DNA from: Lachancea dasiensis
Lineage: Eukaryota > Ascomycota > Saccharomycetes > Saccharomycetales > Saccharomycetaceae
Direction: 5' to 3'
NCBI GenBank assembly: GCA_900074725.1
Contig: LT598459.1
Coordinates: 134,467 to 198,466 of the forward strand
Length of the DNA stretch: 64,000 nt
Under the pieces are notes generated by a model. The model saw only the letters and a list, made by a program, of their open reading frames with translations, did no database searches and was not told where the DNA came from. Made by a program: the position numbers and the translations under genes. How positions within the stretch are numbered: position 1 is the stretch's first letter; each line of letters starts with the position of its first letter. Positions 29,101 to 38,794 of this stretch are shown here, one piece after another.

Positions 29101-30307
29101 CCAGCAAAAAATTCTCCCGAGTATTATGGTCGAAGGCTCCCCGCTCGTTAGGGTTTACTCGGAATGGATAACAGCATTTGTTCTGTCGCAAGAATGCTCT
29201 GCAAAGTCTGCTAGCAAGCTCGAAGATGCTCTATTTGAAATCTTGGAGGACCAATCGAGGCCTTTATTGGCAGTAACTGCAGCAAGAGTGATGTTTGTTT
29301 CATTGAAAGGTGTAATTGGCACTAAAGGCTGCACAAGATTTTTAGAGAGATTTATCTCTAAGCAAATACCCAACTGTGCCTCTAACAAACCGCTTATCCG
29401 GCACTTTTCTAATTCCCTGATGCTGTCCTTGTGGCCGTCGCTACAAGAACATATCACCGAAGAAGCGTTGAAAGGTGTTTTAGAGAACTTATTTCTGAAT
29501 GCTCAAAAATTGCAAGTTCATGGACAATTCAGACCAGGTGACGCTATCATTTGGAATCTTCATACTGACTTCAATCTCACGGGCATTTTTGGTGGTGTTT
29601 TACTCAAAATTACAGATCATGATGTCCCATATATAAGCTCTTACACATTTCAGAAATATTTGACGTGTGTGGATGAGTTACCAATTGGCACAGACGAGAA
29701 AGACCTATGGTTAGCTAAGAGACACCAAGCCAAAAAAGCGTCAGGTACTGAGGTACAAAAGGACTCGCCGTTACAGACGAAAAGCGGTGCATGGGAAACC
29801 GTTATGAATGTAGAGGACATGAAATCTAGCGAAGCTGTCAAGCGTACTCCTTTGATCGTAGTTGCTTCTTTGGTTGACAAGGCCCCGAACTTAGGAGGTA
29901 TTTGTAGACTTTGTGACGTTTTGGGAGTTGGACTATTGACTGTCCACGATCTCCGAGTGAAAAACCATCCACAGTTTAAGAGTGTTGCCGTGACGGCTGA
30001 TCGTTGGATGCCTATGGACGCTGTGCCAGTTGATGAAATAACGTCCTTCATGCGCTCAAAAAAAAAGGAGGGTTATACTTTGATTGGTCTTGAGCAAACC
30101 GACAAGTCGCTACAACTTGATAACAAATTCCCCTTCCCTGCGAAAAGTTTAATTTTGCTGGGTACTGAGGCGCAAGGTATTCCAGGCCATTTATTGGGTG
30201 AACTAGATCTGTGCTTGGAGATAAAGCAGTCCGGTGTGATTCGTTCAATGAACATTCAAACGGCAACTGCGGTCATTGTACATTCATACTCAGCGCAGCA
30301 CACCTAA
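26132..30307 (+). CDS. TRM3: tRNA 2'-O-ribose methyltransferase Trm3 (Gm18)
   Basis: 1391 aa from the first ATG (26132, MAISSLVGSF); the frame upstream opens only at GTG. Methylates the ribose of G18 in the D-loop of several tRNAs. Most of the protein is a long helical repeat region. The catalytic SpoU/TrmD (SPOUT) domain is the last ~150 residues, with motif 1 LVDKAPNLGGICRLCDV (Asn and Arg of the active site), motif 2 LILLGTEAQGIP and motif 3 IRSMNIQTATAVIVHSY, the residues that build the AdoMet knot. Matches YDL112W. Convergent with RRP42, 61 bp apart. Confidence 0.95.
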   Translation: MAISSLVGSFLPAPKQLELLQNLVDKQQFEELHEVLGQIEFSTSVVSEIEESVSLRVIKSLDASLDSEEAGYAEGIVGLLASLDVTFARVQEWALQNLERGLENASRASLELLDKVYTLRNGQKSPQDPLLDRKLISLLASVDGPIAEQASQVLKWRIDAIKRECLETQDFDRDIWLQISNLLALGADNGKYKMCLLFILRAMLGKDPISPQFMALTKTDVYWSSLKQGLGHDIHEIRKYSLSIIKLTLQAFPEEESFENTLVRWSSKDHTNIMAAWKRFITLYEIVALDTALNQFEAASGEILDLLENDFINGQWGIIIFTTGLKASMESVRRFTVSLMFQIRDKAIFHTCCHELKLQYLPASMYAPYFSVIGNECPFGEALSNFVAELITHTQRSPFSDQVPEMILSILSCLYNQRAAFDPPKIYISVGLYRALKLLKLHSLGEDHINLISQLFEVTSEDEVSECTLQTLYLKMLMHIKVDTSPLAWISAFIKHIRANGGSYKYIAPLFDDYIDVALKCFDKEFARNECSLTEDSDSTFQVLVYAIFGVKPHAPALLFLKELVKSEWKTDEYKEFYIAELTNLISNKADDSDYTDADVLSKLPLFGSSAWNSVKLDNLYLAFQKHFLVDKFRFFVSCYQQTVTYCLNCDLVTFEDLLIIYESLVAYCGTHFIGNFRYRDSIYRDFFELLLSFLKCTTLKSGSNTKESELDIVLGLLNRNVLDDNGNYEANVTIVKVCHFILETYVMSKLQTLEDGIETDVSIVEKIVQILSNIWEFVSRDRLVLNQRDLHLSYIKTLFHPTILFFAVGPSNPQFPLDSTLLKQGLDIAAQSYSRRTFLPVLSRSLNQFMETFGADLKSNQHNYTWLVTLLFKIFVQDQLPVNSFKLKPIIAKLFDEQIDVFGGTLGGLYQKVYHTPEIASRVYIVSALLHASDDFKKDSVVQLFENDSNILKAKKSTDGSEELERLLKWQLLMLAVKSINITDLSSIVQQKILPSIMVEGSPLVRVYSEWITAFVLSQECSAKSASKLEDALFEILEDQSRPLLAVTAARVMFVSLKGVIGTKGCTRFLERFISKQIPNCASNKPLIRHFSNSLMLSLWPSLQEHITEEALKGVLENLFLNAQKLQVHGQFRPGDAIIWNLHTDFNLTGIFGGVLLKITDHDVPYISSYTFQKYLTCVDELPIGTDEKDLWLAKRHQAKKASGTEVQKDSPLQTKSGAWETVMNVEDMKSSEAVKRTPLIVVASLVDKAPNLGGICRLCDVLGVGLLTVHDLRVKNHPQFKSVAVTADRWMPMDAVPVDEITSFMRSKKKEGYTLIGLEQTDKSLQLDNKFPFPAKSLILLGTEAQGIPGHLLGELDLCLEIKQSGVIRSMNIQTATAVIVHSYSAQHT

Positions 30308-30368
30308 TGAGGACTATAGCATTTTAACCTTTTTTCGCCTGCATAACTTTTATAGATGATCCGAGTAA

Positions 30369-31157
30369 TTAGCTGTCTAGAGCTTTCACCACTTTTGGTG
30401 CAATGTCTTCAATCAGTTTGAGACCGTCCGCGAGGCTCTGCGGCGTTATACCCGATACGTAATCCTCATTCAGACCAAGTGTCCTAACGGGTGCTGTTAC
30501 CTTGCCATCATACCATGTTACTAAAATACCATTGTTAGCGACATCGCTTTCACTTGAGGCAGGGTCGACAATGACATTTTTGCCACAAACGGCGACTGTG
30601 AACAGCACAGGTACCTTAATGGTTAATTTGGTCAAGTCATAGTCGTGAAAAGTCGGCAGTTCCGCCACATCTAAGTCATCGTCGCTTGAAATTAAGGTAG
30701 GCAACAAAGTGGAGTTGAGTGCGGAGTAGATGGCAAACGAAATCAAGGTTAGTGGATGAGAATAGCTTGAAAGCACCAGGACGTCGATGTAAAGCTTAAA
30801 ACTGTATTTTTTCGTGAGCCGCAGCGATCCCCGATCGATTTGCGAAAGCAGCACCCGGTTCAAAACAGAAAGCGTTCCCTGGACGAGTGGCGAATCGTCT
30901 CGATGGCCAGCGATATCGACATCCACTTCTATCAAATCCTCCTCCAAGGTGTGGTCCACCACCTTGCATTTAGCACTCACAATACATTCAGTACCGTCAC
31001 TGGCTACAATCTTAGAAGACCCATTGGATGTTGGCAAGAAATCTGTGAAGATCTCAATTGGTCTGAACTGATCTGCGCTTCTACCGTCGGGACGAGCTGG
31101 CGGATTGCTCACTAGACTTTCGTGCAGATAAAGTTTCTCCGTGACTGACAAAACCAT
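30369..31157 (-). CDS. RRP42: Exosome core subunit Rrp42
   Basis: 262 aa (S. cerevisiae 265). RNase PH-like ring subunit of the RNA exosome, catalytically inactive in eukaryotes. The start MVLSVTEKLYLHESL and the block RPDGRSADQFRPIEI are the typical opening of this subunit; GSSKIVASDGTECIVSAKCK and the long RNase PH barrel follow. Matches YDL111C, between TRM3 and TMA17. Confidence 0.94.
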   Translation of the reverse strand: MVLSVTEKLYLHESLVSNPPARPDGRSADQFRPIEIFTDFLPTSNGSSKIVASDGTECIVSAKCKVVDHTLEEDLIEVDVDIAGHRDDSPLVQGTLSVLNRVLLSQIDRGSLRLTKKYSFKLYIDVLVLSSYSHPLTLISFAIYSALNSTLLPTLISSDDDLDVAELPTFHDYDLTKLTIKVPVLFTVAVCGKNVIVDPASSESDVANNGILVTWYDGKVTAPVRTLGLNEDYVSGITPQSLADGLKLIEDIAPKVVKALDS

Positions 31158-31374
31158 TATAGAAAAATCAAAGGTGTACTAGAATAGAGAACGATGCGCA
31201 ATTTCACCTAAGCAGAGCACTCAATCCTCCTCCGTTCCAGAGATGAGATGATCATGAGTTCGCAGGTTAGTTAAAGCTAGTTAAACTTTTCACTGGTCAC
31301 GAGCGCAGGAGTACACGAGTGCACGAGTACACTAACGTCAACGAGTCGATCGACTAGAGAAACCGGCCAGATAA

Positions 31375-32133
31375 TCAACTGGTTTTACCTGTAAGTGATG
31401 CCGCTTTTTGGCTGGCCCTTGCGTACCGCACCACCAGCCAGCTGGCCACGATTAAGGAAACAAGATGTATGAGTTGGGCTGTAAAAAGCCACGAAAAAGT
31501 GCTCTCATTCAAATCGCGTCGCTCATGCTCCCACAGGAACAATTGCTGGCCACTTTGGTTATCCACTAGGGAAAACAATAAATCAGCAGACTCCAACATA
31601 TTGTCACACATTTCTTTGGTAAAGTCGTCCAGCGCTCCGGGCTGCGCAGTTTGGTCTTTTAACAAAGCCAGAGTTACGGCCTTGTGCGAGTCGATGGATC
31701 TCCAAGATCCGTCGTACACCAAGTTTAAAAAGCACATTGAAACATATGAGCTGGGGGTGGTAGATTGAAGCTGTATGAAATTTGATCCACTCTTAAGATT
31801 GTGTACAGATCTTAAAATGTCGCCGTTCTTCGCCGCAATAACGAGATCCAACGATTGTTTACCTCGTTCGCAACTGGTGGGTCCAAATCGATTCAAATCT
31901 ACTTGGTGATCCAGAAAATCACTTGCTGTTATGGAGATTATCAACGGGCTTTTACTAGCGTGTGTTTCGAAATCAATACACGATGCTTTGTCCCGCCAGT
32001 TTTGGCCATCAATTTCATGAGCTTTCAGTGGAGGACATGCGAAGGACAATTGCGGCTGTGACAAAGACATTCGTGCCACGCCGACCGAAGCGAGCGATGA
32101 GACGTAAAGCACAAGCACTGATTCCTTTAGCAT
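31375..32133 (-). CDS. RRT6: p24/GOLD-domain membrane protein (Rrt6-like)
   Basis: 252 aa from the first ATG (32133); further upstream there is only TTG. The N-terminus MLKESVLVLYVSSLASVGVA looks like a signal peptide. A lumenal GOLD-like region and a coiled stretch follow, then one transmembrane segment near the C-terminus (LIHLVSLIVASWLVVRYA) and a short cytosolic tail. This is the p24/emp24 layout of ER-Golgi cargo adaptors. Position (RPL9 and TIP20 as flanking YGL genes) points to YGL146C/RRT6, a poorly studied p24-like gene. The tail lacks an obvious KKxx signal. Confidence 0.82.
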   Translation of the reverse strand: MLKESVLVLYVSSLASVGVARMSLSQPQLSFACPPLKAHEIDGQNWRDKASCIDFETHASKSPLIISITASDFLDHQVDLNRFGPTSCERGKQSLDLVIAAKNGDILRSVHNLKSGSNFIQLQSTTPSSYVSMCFLNLVYDGSWRSIDSHKAVTLALLKDQTAQPGALDDFTKEMCDNMLESADLLFSLVDNQSGQQLFLWEHERRDLNESTFSWLFTAQLIHLVSLIVASWLVVRYARASQKAASLTGKTS

Positions 32134-32403
32134 GTTTTGTTGGTTTTGGGTTTTGTGGCCTGCAAGTGTGGGAAACGGGTCCGTAACTTTCCTGAGCGGC
32201 GTCTCTTCTGGTCTTATGTCACATCTGCAACGACACAAATATGTCGAACGCGCAGACGTTCACCGGGGGTTCATAGAAGGCGTCAAACACCACCAACCGA
32301 TAAATGCGATGCTCGTTCACGGCGTGTCGTGGAACACAAAATGACTTATAATGACCTATATAAAGAGCTGCCAGTCCTGTCTACAGGCCCGGTCCCTTAC
32401 CAA

Positions 32404-32859
32404 TTACAAATAAACGCTGTTCACGGCGTTTGCGTCACCGTTGGTGTTGTCAGTGTCGAAAGACGCGGCTCTCTGCTTGGCCTTCTTCTGGGCCTCGGCC
32501 GTCGAAGGCTGCTTCGATCCGCTGGCGCGGTACGACTCTTCCTGGTCGAGGGCCTCCAGACGCTCGTAGTGGTTTTTGAGTACTATCTCATTTTCCCGGT
32601 ACGAGTCCTCGAAAAGCTGCAGGTCGTTCGCGTCCACCTTGTCGAGCTCTTCCTGGTCCACGCCGTCCGGGGTATCCTCTCGCTTGCCCTCGATCTTCGC
32701 AATATACTTTTTGAGACGCAGGTTGGACCGATCCAAATGCCGTAAACTGTTTTCTAGCTCGCTGCGGATTTTAGCCAATTGCTCGTCCGGCAAATCGCTG
32801 ATGACCTCAGTGAACTCTGTGATCTCCACAGGTCTTCTCATACTCGTAGCGTCGCTCAT
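32404..32859 (-). CDS. TMA17: Proteasome assembly chaperone Tma17 (Adc17)
   Basis: 151 aa from the ATG at 32859 (S. cerevisiae 150). Small helical chaperone that helps pair the Rpt6 and Rpt3 ATPases during regulatory-particle assembly under stress, also found with ribosomes. Conserved blocks seen: MRRPVEITEFTEVISDLPDE, ENSLRHLDRSNLRLKKYIAK and SYRENEIVLKNHYERLEALD. The C-terminus is disordered. I saw no Rpn4 box (GGTGGCAAA) upstream. Matches YDL110C. Confidence 0.93.
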   Translation of the reverse strand: MSDATSMRRPVEITEFTEVISDLPDEQLAKIRSELENSLRHLDRSNLRLKKYIAKIEGKREDTPDGVDQEELDKVDANDLQLFEDSYRENEIVLKNHYERLEALDQEESYRASGSKQPSTAEAQKKAKQRAASFDTDNTNGDANAVNSVYL

Positions 32860-33211
32860 TGCCAACCAGAATGTGTACAATTACTGACTTACTACCTAAA
32901 TTTGCGCTCTTCTATGGGGGTCAAAACACCAGCTTTCCCGCCCGAACTTAGCCTCTTCTCCACTAGTTAGTAAAAGAAGATAACTCACGCCTGTAACTTC
33001 TAATCTGCTCTCACAAACAAAAGTGGTCCTCAAATGGTTATTTCAGGTCCTCGAATGCCTTGGTCCTTTTATAGTCTCAGTTCTCGATGACCTTTTAAGG
33101 GAGCGCCGTTGCTCCTCCGTCTAATGTGATCATATTGTAATAACACCATTGGAATTTGTTGAGAATTGGGTATCAGAGCGTGTGCTGCCCAAGGACCCAA
33201 CGTTTTGAGAA
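32860..33211. other. Divergent spacer TMA17/TIP20
   Basis: 352 bp of shared upstream sequence between two divergent genes. No TATA or clear factor site recognised. Confidence 0.4.
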
Positions 33212-35221
33212 ATGCTTGAGTCCATTGCGGACTTGAAACGTGTTAAGCAACTGGCCAAGGATATTGAATTGGAAAGGGATGAGCTTGCTCTACAGTTGCA
33301 GACGAAAGCGGAGCAAAACGATGCAGTTTTGACGGATTTTGACTCGGTAAGTGAGAAGCTGGTGACAGCGGCTCAGCAGATCAGCAGTGTACGAACGGTT
33401 GGTGAAATCGCAGAATTGAGGCTACGATATGGGCCCCTCAAGATCTTGGACCAATTAGAGGCGTTATTTGTGCAGCAGGCTTCAAAAACAGCGGAGAAAA
33501 GCGCGCTAGATGAGGTCCAGAGCGTGCATGAGGCGATGGATGCAGTGGATACCGCGCAGAATGCACTCTATTTGGAGCAATGGCGTGCGAAACTGAAGCT
33601 TGCGGCACGGCAGGCTCCAGACCATGATTTGAGCGCTGTTTTCCAGCGTTTTAACGATCTCGTGAGACAAGAGGCTCAACCACTCATGGACCGGCTGGAA
33701 TCCGAGCTGCTGGCGTCTAGCTGGGATTCTGAGGACATGGCGGTGCCGGAAACTGAGTTCAGGGAGCTCTCTACCAAGATTTACAGTTTGAACGCTCTCT
33801 TGCTGCCGCACCGCAACGACCACGAGATTTGGAATTTCCAGTGTATCGCGCATAATTTCAAGATCAAATTCGTTTACCACTTTGTGAACGAGTCGGTGCA
33901 GAAACCGAGCTCCGTAGAGGTTTATTTCAGGTTTTTGGAGAAATACCTTGACGAAAACCTATTCAAGTGCATCAACATTTTTAGCGACCCGACAGCCGCA
34001 GACCTGACCGAGAACTTCGTCCACCAGCAGTTCATCAACCACATATTGATGCCTATTCGGGAGAAGGTAAACACCACGTTAACAAAAATCGCAACCGGCG
34101 GAAGCAACGAGAGTCTGAAGACGCTAATGATATTGATATCCCAGATATTCATTATTGACGATGCACTTTTGAAGAAGCACTTTTACGATGGGGTGGGACT
34201 GGTGGCAATTATTCCCGGAGAGGTATTGGATACTTGGCTTTCTTTCGAAATTGAGTCATCAGCCAATCAATTTCGTAAGATTGCTCAGTTAAGTTTGGAC
34301 AAGAGCGGCCACGATTTAAGCAAACTGCTCGAGAACCTTTACGCCTATTTTGAGCCCTTTTTTGGCCTTGAGTACAACAAACTAATGGACTACAAGCTTA
34401 AAACAACTACAGCCATCTTTATGGATCTCCCGCACAAGTACCGAGACTTTCTCTTCAAATCCAGGGAAGATGGATCTGCCTCGTACACAGATGAAGCCCA
34501 ATTTGAGCAGACGCTTTGGAAACTCCAGAATTTACTGCTCGTACGCAAAACTATCGATGATTTTGGGGATCGACTGAGTTTCATTTTGCTTACAAATTAT
34601 TTAAATGCGGCAACATCTTCTGCGTATCCGTCAGTATTCAGCGATGTGTTACGCCTCTATGATGAAGCTGTCCTCGCTGTAAGAGACTCAATAATCCACA
34701 GACTGAAAAAGATGATGAACGTTTCCCTGCGAAATTATTTCAAGGTAAATGAGTGGGCCAATATAAACTCAGAGCCCCAACAATGTAGTGCAGAGCTCGT
34801 TACTTCTCTCAACTTATTGGTGAGATTGATTTCCACCATAGACAAATTCGATTTGACCCGCGATATTTCGCTTGCCATAAAAAGCGAGCTTTTGAATATA
34901 CTAGTGCACTATATGATGGACTATGTGGTAAATCTCAACAAGTTCAGCGAATTAGGGCTCAGGCAGCTCGAGCTGGATTTTATAGCTCTTAAGGACAGTC
35001 TTAATTTTTCGTGCAGCGCTGTACCCCAGAACGCAGAAGAAGGTGTATTCAGAGAAACCTTGGAGGTCCTTAAACTCAAATACAAGCATCATGACTTCTT
35101 TGACGAATTTATTTCCAAAAAATACGTTGATCGGAGGGAGTTTTCAGGTATTCGTGACAAGCTGAAAATTACGTACTCGACCGACAGCGAATTAGCAAAT
35201 GCATTGTATAGACTTCTATAG
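33212..35221 (+). CDS. TIP20: Dsl1 tethering-complex subunit Tip20
   Basis: 669 aa (S. cerevisiae about 701). RINT1/Tip20-family subunit of the Dsl1 complex that tethers Golgi-derived COPI vesicles to the ER. The N-terminal ~100 residues are coiled coil (LKRVKQLAKDIELERDELAL), followed by the helical-bundle rod typical of CATCHR tethers. Conserved stretches include MDYKLKTTTAIFMDLPHKYR and the C-terminal KYKHHDFFDEFI. Matches YGL145W; its stop is 5 bp from the ROG1 stop. Confidence 0.93.
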   Translation: MLESIADLKRVKQLAKDIELERDELALQLQTKAEQNDAVLTDFDSVSEKLVTAAQQISSVRTVGEIAELRLRYGPLKILDQLEALFVQQASKTAEKSALDEVQSVHEAMDAVDTAQNALYLEQWRAKLKLAARQAPDHDLSAVFQRFNDLVRQEAQPLMDRLESELLASSWDSEDMAVPETEFRELSTKIYSLNALLLPHRNDHEIWNFQCIAHNFKIKFVYHFVNESVQKPSSVEVYFRFLEKYLDENLFKCINIFSDPTAADLTENFVHQQFINHILMPIREKVNTTLTKIATGGSNESLKTLMILISQIFIIDDALLKKHFYDGVGLVAIIPGEVLDTWLSFEIESSANQFRKIAQLSLDKSGHDLSKLLENLYAYFEPFFGLEYNKLMDYKLKTTTAIFMDLPHKYRDFLFKSREDGSASYTDEAQFEQTLWKLQNLLLVRKTIDDFGDRLSFILLTNYLNAATSSAYPSVFSDVLRLYDEAVLAVRDSIIHRLKKMMNVSLRNYFKVNEWANINSEPQQCSAELVTSLNLLVRLISTIDKFDLTRDISLAIKSELLNILVHYMMDYVVNLNKFSELGLRQLELDFIALKDSLNFSCSAVPQNAEEGVFRETLEVLKLKYKHHDFFDEFISKKYVDRREFSGIRDKLKITYSTDSELANALYRLL

Positions 35222-35226
35222 AAAGA

Positions 35227-37218
35227 TTAGGTTAGATCTGTACCTTCAATGTCATATTTAAAAAGATTCTCCTGATCAAAAGAGCTTTCCCGCCCGCGAG
35301 TATCATTCAAGTTGTGATTCAATACAAAGTTGTTTTTGCCTAATGAATCCAGAATGTCAGTTACGGTAGATATCATGCCTGTTGGACCTACATCAAACAC
35401 GCTTCTCTTGTCAACAGTATTTACCCACTTGTGATCAGCTGCACGTTTGTTGGTTTCTGTTACTGTTAAATCATTAGAAAACGGCTCGATGTCACCATCA
35501 AGGCTATTGAAGTGGTTTTGTGTTAAATGATCAATTACTGGCCAGCCATATGCATTTGAAAATCTCCTTCTTACGACAATATTGTTATGGGCGTCAGGCT
35601 TAAGCCGTACTACTACCTTTCTCCATTTTAAACCTTCATGCCAACGTCTTGCAATCTTCTCTTCTAAATTTTGTGTCGGACTTCCCGAGTTAGCGGTAAA
35701 CGTCCGCAGTAAGACATTATTGCTGCCTAACATCTCTTTCTCGTGGTCAGACTCCCTTTCGGGGAGATCATCATCCGAATAGATTTTGTCATGGATAATA
35801 ACATTGTCTCGAAATCTGGGATCCATGATATAATCTTTGTCAGGCAGAGGTGGCATCAAAACCGACGTTGCTGAATCAATAACTGATGATTTCGGTATTC
35901 TAGAAGAGCCATCGTCAGGAAACTTTTGCGGAGCCCAAAGATTGATCGCTTTGTATATAGGCGACAGTAAATTTTTTTTGATGAAGTCGGTAGGAATCCC
36001 TAGTCTTTGTTGAATACCCTTGTCGAATTCTAATTGTTCTAATATGCCTGGGTAATCCAAGAACAATAAAGATGCAGAATAAAGTGGTACTATACCATCA
36101 TTAAGAGCGTTCGCATAAAGAGTGCGGCGCTTGAACCTCTTAAGTATCTCTTTGGTTGGTTCGCCAGGAAGGAAGTACAAAAGTGGCTTATCGCCTTCGT
36201 GTAGCTCTTTGAGACCCAAGTCCTGCCCGGTTTTGCCAACAATCCCGAATGTCAGCAGAAGATTGACGTAGGCGGGATTGTCGGTGACTATTCCCAAGAG
36301 AGGCGATGCAAGGGTTATGAAATTAATAGGCTCGACTTTCTCGAAAAACCAAGGATAGTTCACTGAGATATAAGCAATCGCAAAAGTTTGCACGAGGCCG
36401 CCCAAAGAGTGACCAACCAGCGATATTTTCTTAACGCGCTCGTGATAGAGTTCTTTCACAATGTGTTCAGCCAGCCTTGTTCCCAGGTATTTAACACCTT
36501 TTTCTGTCTTGCAAACGTTCCCCGTGTAGCCTTTCACTACTATTTGCTCGTTTGTATAGTACTTTTGGCACTTCTCAATTTGCTCTTTCAGATAGAAGAG
36601 ATCTGCAGGGACATTGGAATGCAAGCCATGTGTCAACACAACCAAGTGCTCATTTTGAGCTACATTAGGCGAGATTTGATCATTCAAATTCCACAAATCG
36701 AGTGACGTGAGACGTGTGACGCTCAGCTTGGAAGAAGGAGAGACTGTCATTGATGCATTACTGGAAAAGCTTTGTACACTTTTTTTGGATGATCCAACTG
36801 TGATTTCGAAGCCGACTTGGCTGGTATTGGTGAATATAATTTGGCTTGCCACGTCCACGATCCACACATACTTCTTTTTTAGGTTGTGTAGGGATAATTC
36901 GGCACAAAAGTTTTGCTGTGGTTGCAGCATGGGCTCGAATTGTGGTTGGTCTGCAGAAACAAAGTGTCGTTGGGAATGGTGGTAATCGCCGGTGCGCACA
37001 TCACAGTAAAGTAAATACGGACCCATAAGGTACGCTGCCCTAAATGTGATACTCTCGATGTTTTGGATGTTTAACCACAAAGAATTCAAGGACAAATCTG
37101 GAGGCAGCCCTTCCTCATCATCGTATAGCTGATAACTGATGACAAAGCGTTCTGTTTGGCCTACCTTGACGGAAGATTTAAAATGCCACCAGATATCATC
37201 AGCTGATGTAGTTGTCAT
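35227..37218 (-). CDS. ROG1: Lipid hydrolase Rog1 (DUF676)
   Basis: 663 aa (S. cerevisiae about 685). Monoacylglycerol lipase-type serine hydrolase. VVLTHGLHSNVPADLFYL opens the alpha/beta-hydrolase part and LVGHSLGGLVQTFAI supplies the nucleophile elbow, with Ser271. A later NDGIVPLYSA block is the usual site of the acid residue. The N-terminal ~190 residues form a beta-rich domain typical of the family. Matches YGL144C; in S. cerevisiae the duplicate is YDL109C, so a single gene here agrees with a non-duplicated genome. Confidence 0.93.
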   Translation of the reverse strand: MTTTSADDIWWHFKSSVKVGQTERFVISYQLYDDEEGLPPDLSLNSLWLNIQNIESITFRAAYLMGPYLLYCDVRTGDYHHSQRHFVSADQPQFEPMLQPQQNFCAELSLHNLKKKYVWIVDVASQIIFTNTSQVGFEITVGSSKKSVQSFSSNASMTVSPSSKLSVTRLTSLDLWNLNDQISPNVAQNEHLVVLTHGLHSNVPADLFYLKEQIEKCQKYYTNEQIVVKGYTGNVCKTEKGVKYLGTRLAEHIVKELYHERVKKISLVGHSLGGLVQTFAIAYISVNYPWFFEKVEPINFITLASPLLGIVTDNPAYVNLLLTFGIVGKTGQDLGLKELHEGDKPLLYFLPGEPTKEILKRFKRRTLYANALNDGIVPLYSASLLFLDYPGILEQLEFDKGIQQRLGIPTDFIKKNLLSPIYKAINLWAPQKFPDDGSSRIPKSSVIDSATSVLMPPLPDKDYIMDPRFRDNVIIHDKIYSDDDLPERESDHEKEMLGSNNVLLRTFTANSGSPTQNLEEKIARRWHEGLKWRKVVVRLKPDAHNNIVVRRRFSNAYGWPVIDHLTQNHFNSLDGDIEPFSNDLTVTETNKRAADHKWVNTVDKRSVFDVGPTGMISTVTDILDSLGKNNFVLNHNLNDTRGRESSFDQENLFKYDIEGTDLT

Positions 37219-37436
37219 TGTAGATCATCAGTATGTTCAGCTTTTACTAAAACCCACAGCACTATGGCTAATGGATTGTGTGGTAATTTCACATTTTGAA
37301 TACATCTTATATGAATAACATATATTACATGATCAGACAAAAGAAGTACGGAAAGAGATAAGCGACAGCGAGCAGCTTTATCATCTGTAGCTGAGGTTAT
37401 ATTGTTATATACAAGAGAAAGGGGCTGGTTTCCCAA

Positions 37437-38648
37437 TCATACGGAGGTGGTCTCGTCAGCTTCATTTAACAGCTGTTTAGCTCGTACATCACTGTCGTAA
37501 GTTTTCATCGCCTCTATGATCTCATCTAGACGTTCCCCCGCCATAGTCCCTTCTATATCATGCAAGCTGAATCCGCATCTGTGGTCAGTTATACGGTTTT
37601 GTGGAAAATTGTAAGTTCGAACTTTGTCAGAACGGTCAGTAGTGGAAACTTGGTCCTTCCTTTCCTTCCTGGCATTTTCCTCTTTCTCCTTTTGCTCTAT
37701 CTCAGCCAGTCGAGCACGTAGTATGGCAAATGCCTTTGCCTTGTTTTTGTGCTGAGAGCGCTCGTTCTGCATGTTAATCACGATGCCCGATGGATAGTGG
37801 GTTAACCGAACCGCTGAGTCTGTAGTATTCACGTGCTGGCCACCTTTACCGCGAGCTCTCATGACGTCGATGCGAATCTCATCGGGCTTGAAGGTTCTTT
37901 CGTAGTTCTCAGCTTCCCTTTCAGAGTCTTCTGCCATTTGGGGTAGCACAACCACGGCGGCCGTTGAGGTATGTGTTCTTCCCTTCGTTTCTGTAGCCGG
38001 AATTCTCTGAACCCTATGCACACCAGCCTCAAACTTCAATTTATCATAGGCTCCCACCTCGTCCATGCTCAAAATGGCATCAACAATTCCCGAGCCGCTT
38101 TCGTTTTCATTAAACGATATCAGATGGTGCTTCCAGCGTTTGTTCTGTGCATAGTTAATATACATATTTAGCAGATCTTGTGCGAAGATCATAGCTTCAA
38201 TACCTCCCACACCGGGGCGAATTTCCAGTATGCATGGTCTTTCTGCGAACGGGTGAGGTGGTAAAAGTTGAGCCAAAAGAGTACTTGAGATCTTACGCAA
38301 GTTTGGCTCTATTTCCTTCATCTCCTGCTCCGCTTCCTGACGCAAGCTAGGGTCTTCCACCATCATGACCTGCAGCTCTTTGTAGGTCGAGATCTCATCC
38401 GAATATTTTCTGTAAGAGTCTACGACCGCTGACAGTCTCGAGAAGTGTTTTTCGCGCTCAACATCGAAATGCATCGCACCGGTGGCCATCTTCTGCTCCA
38501 GGACCTCCAGTTCATTTTCGTATTTTTCCGCTCGCTTGATCAACATTGGATGTAGCACTTGGAATTCCACATTGGCAACAGTCGTCTGGTATCTTGACCA
38601 AACTTGCGATACAAACACCCTTCTTGTCTTCAGCAAAGTTGATAGCAT
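37437..38648 (-). CDS. MRF1: Mitochondrial peptide chain release factor 1
   Basis: 403 aa (S. cerevisiae 413). Class I release factor for UAA/UAG in mitochondria. Basic N-terminal presequence (MLSTLLKTRRVFVSQVWSRY), coiled-coil domain 1, codon-reading domain at about 130-260, then the universal GGQ at 269-271 in RGKGGQHVN that triggers peptidyl-tRNA hydrolysis. The C-terminus is charged. Matches YGL143C. Divergent from KIN28 with 146 bp between starts. Confidence 0.96.
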   Translation of the reverse strand: MLSTLLKTRRVFVSQVWSRYQTTVANVEFQVLHPMLIKRAEKYENELEVLEQKMATGAMHFDVEREKHFSRLSAVVDSYRKYSDEISTYKELQVMMVEDPSLRQEAEQEMKEIEPNLRKISSTLLAQLLPPHPFAERPCILEIRPGVGGIEAMIFAQDLLNMYINYAQNKRWKHHLISFNENESGSGIVDAILSMDEVGAYDKLKFEAGVHRVQRIPATETKGRTHTSTAAVVVLPQMAEDSEREAENYERTFKPDEIRIDVMRARGKGGQHVNTTDSAVRLTHYPSGIVINMQNERSQHKNKAKAFAILRARLAEIEQKEKEENARKERKDQVSTTDRSDKVRTYNFPQNRITDHRCGFSLHDIEGTMAGERLDEIIEAMKTYDSDVRAKQLLNEADETTSV

Positions 38649-38794
38649 CTATCAAGTTCCAAATCAAACCATTGACTCTGATACACTCAAAGCTTTGTCA
38701 CTCGGCTGGAAGATTTTGACAATTTAGCTCATCTCATATTATATTAATTAAAATGTTAATGCGAACGATATCGATTTGACTAGTCTAGTGAGAA

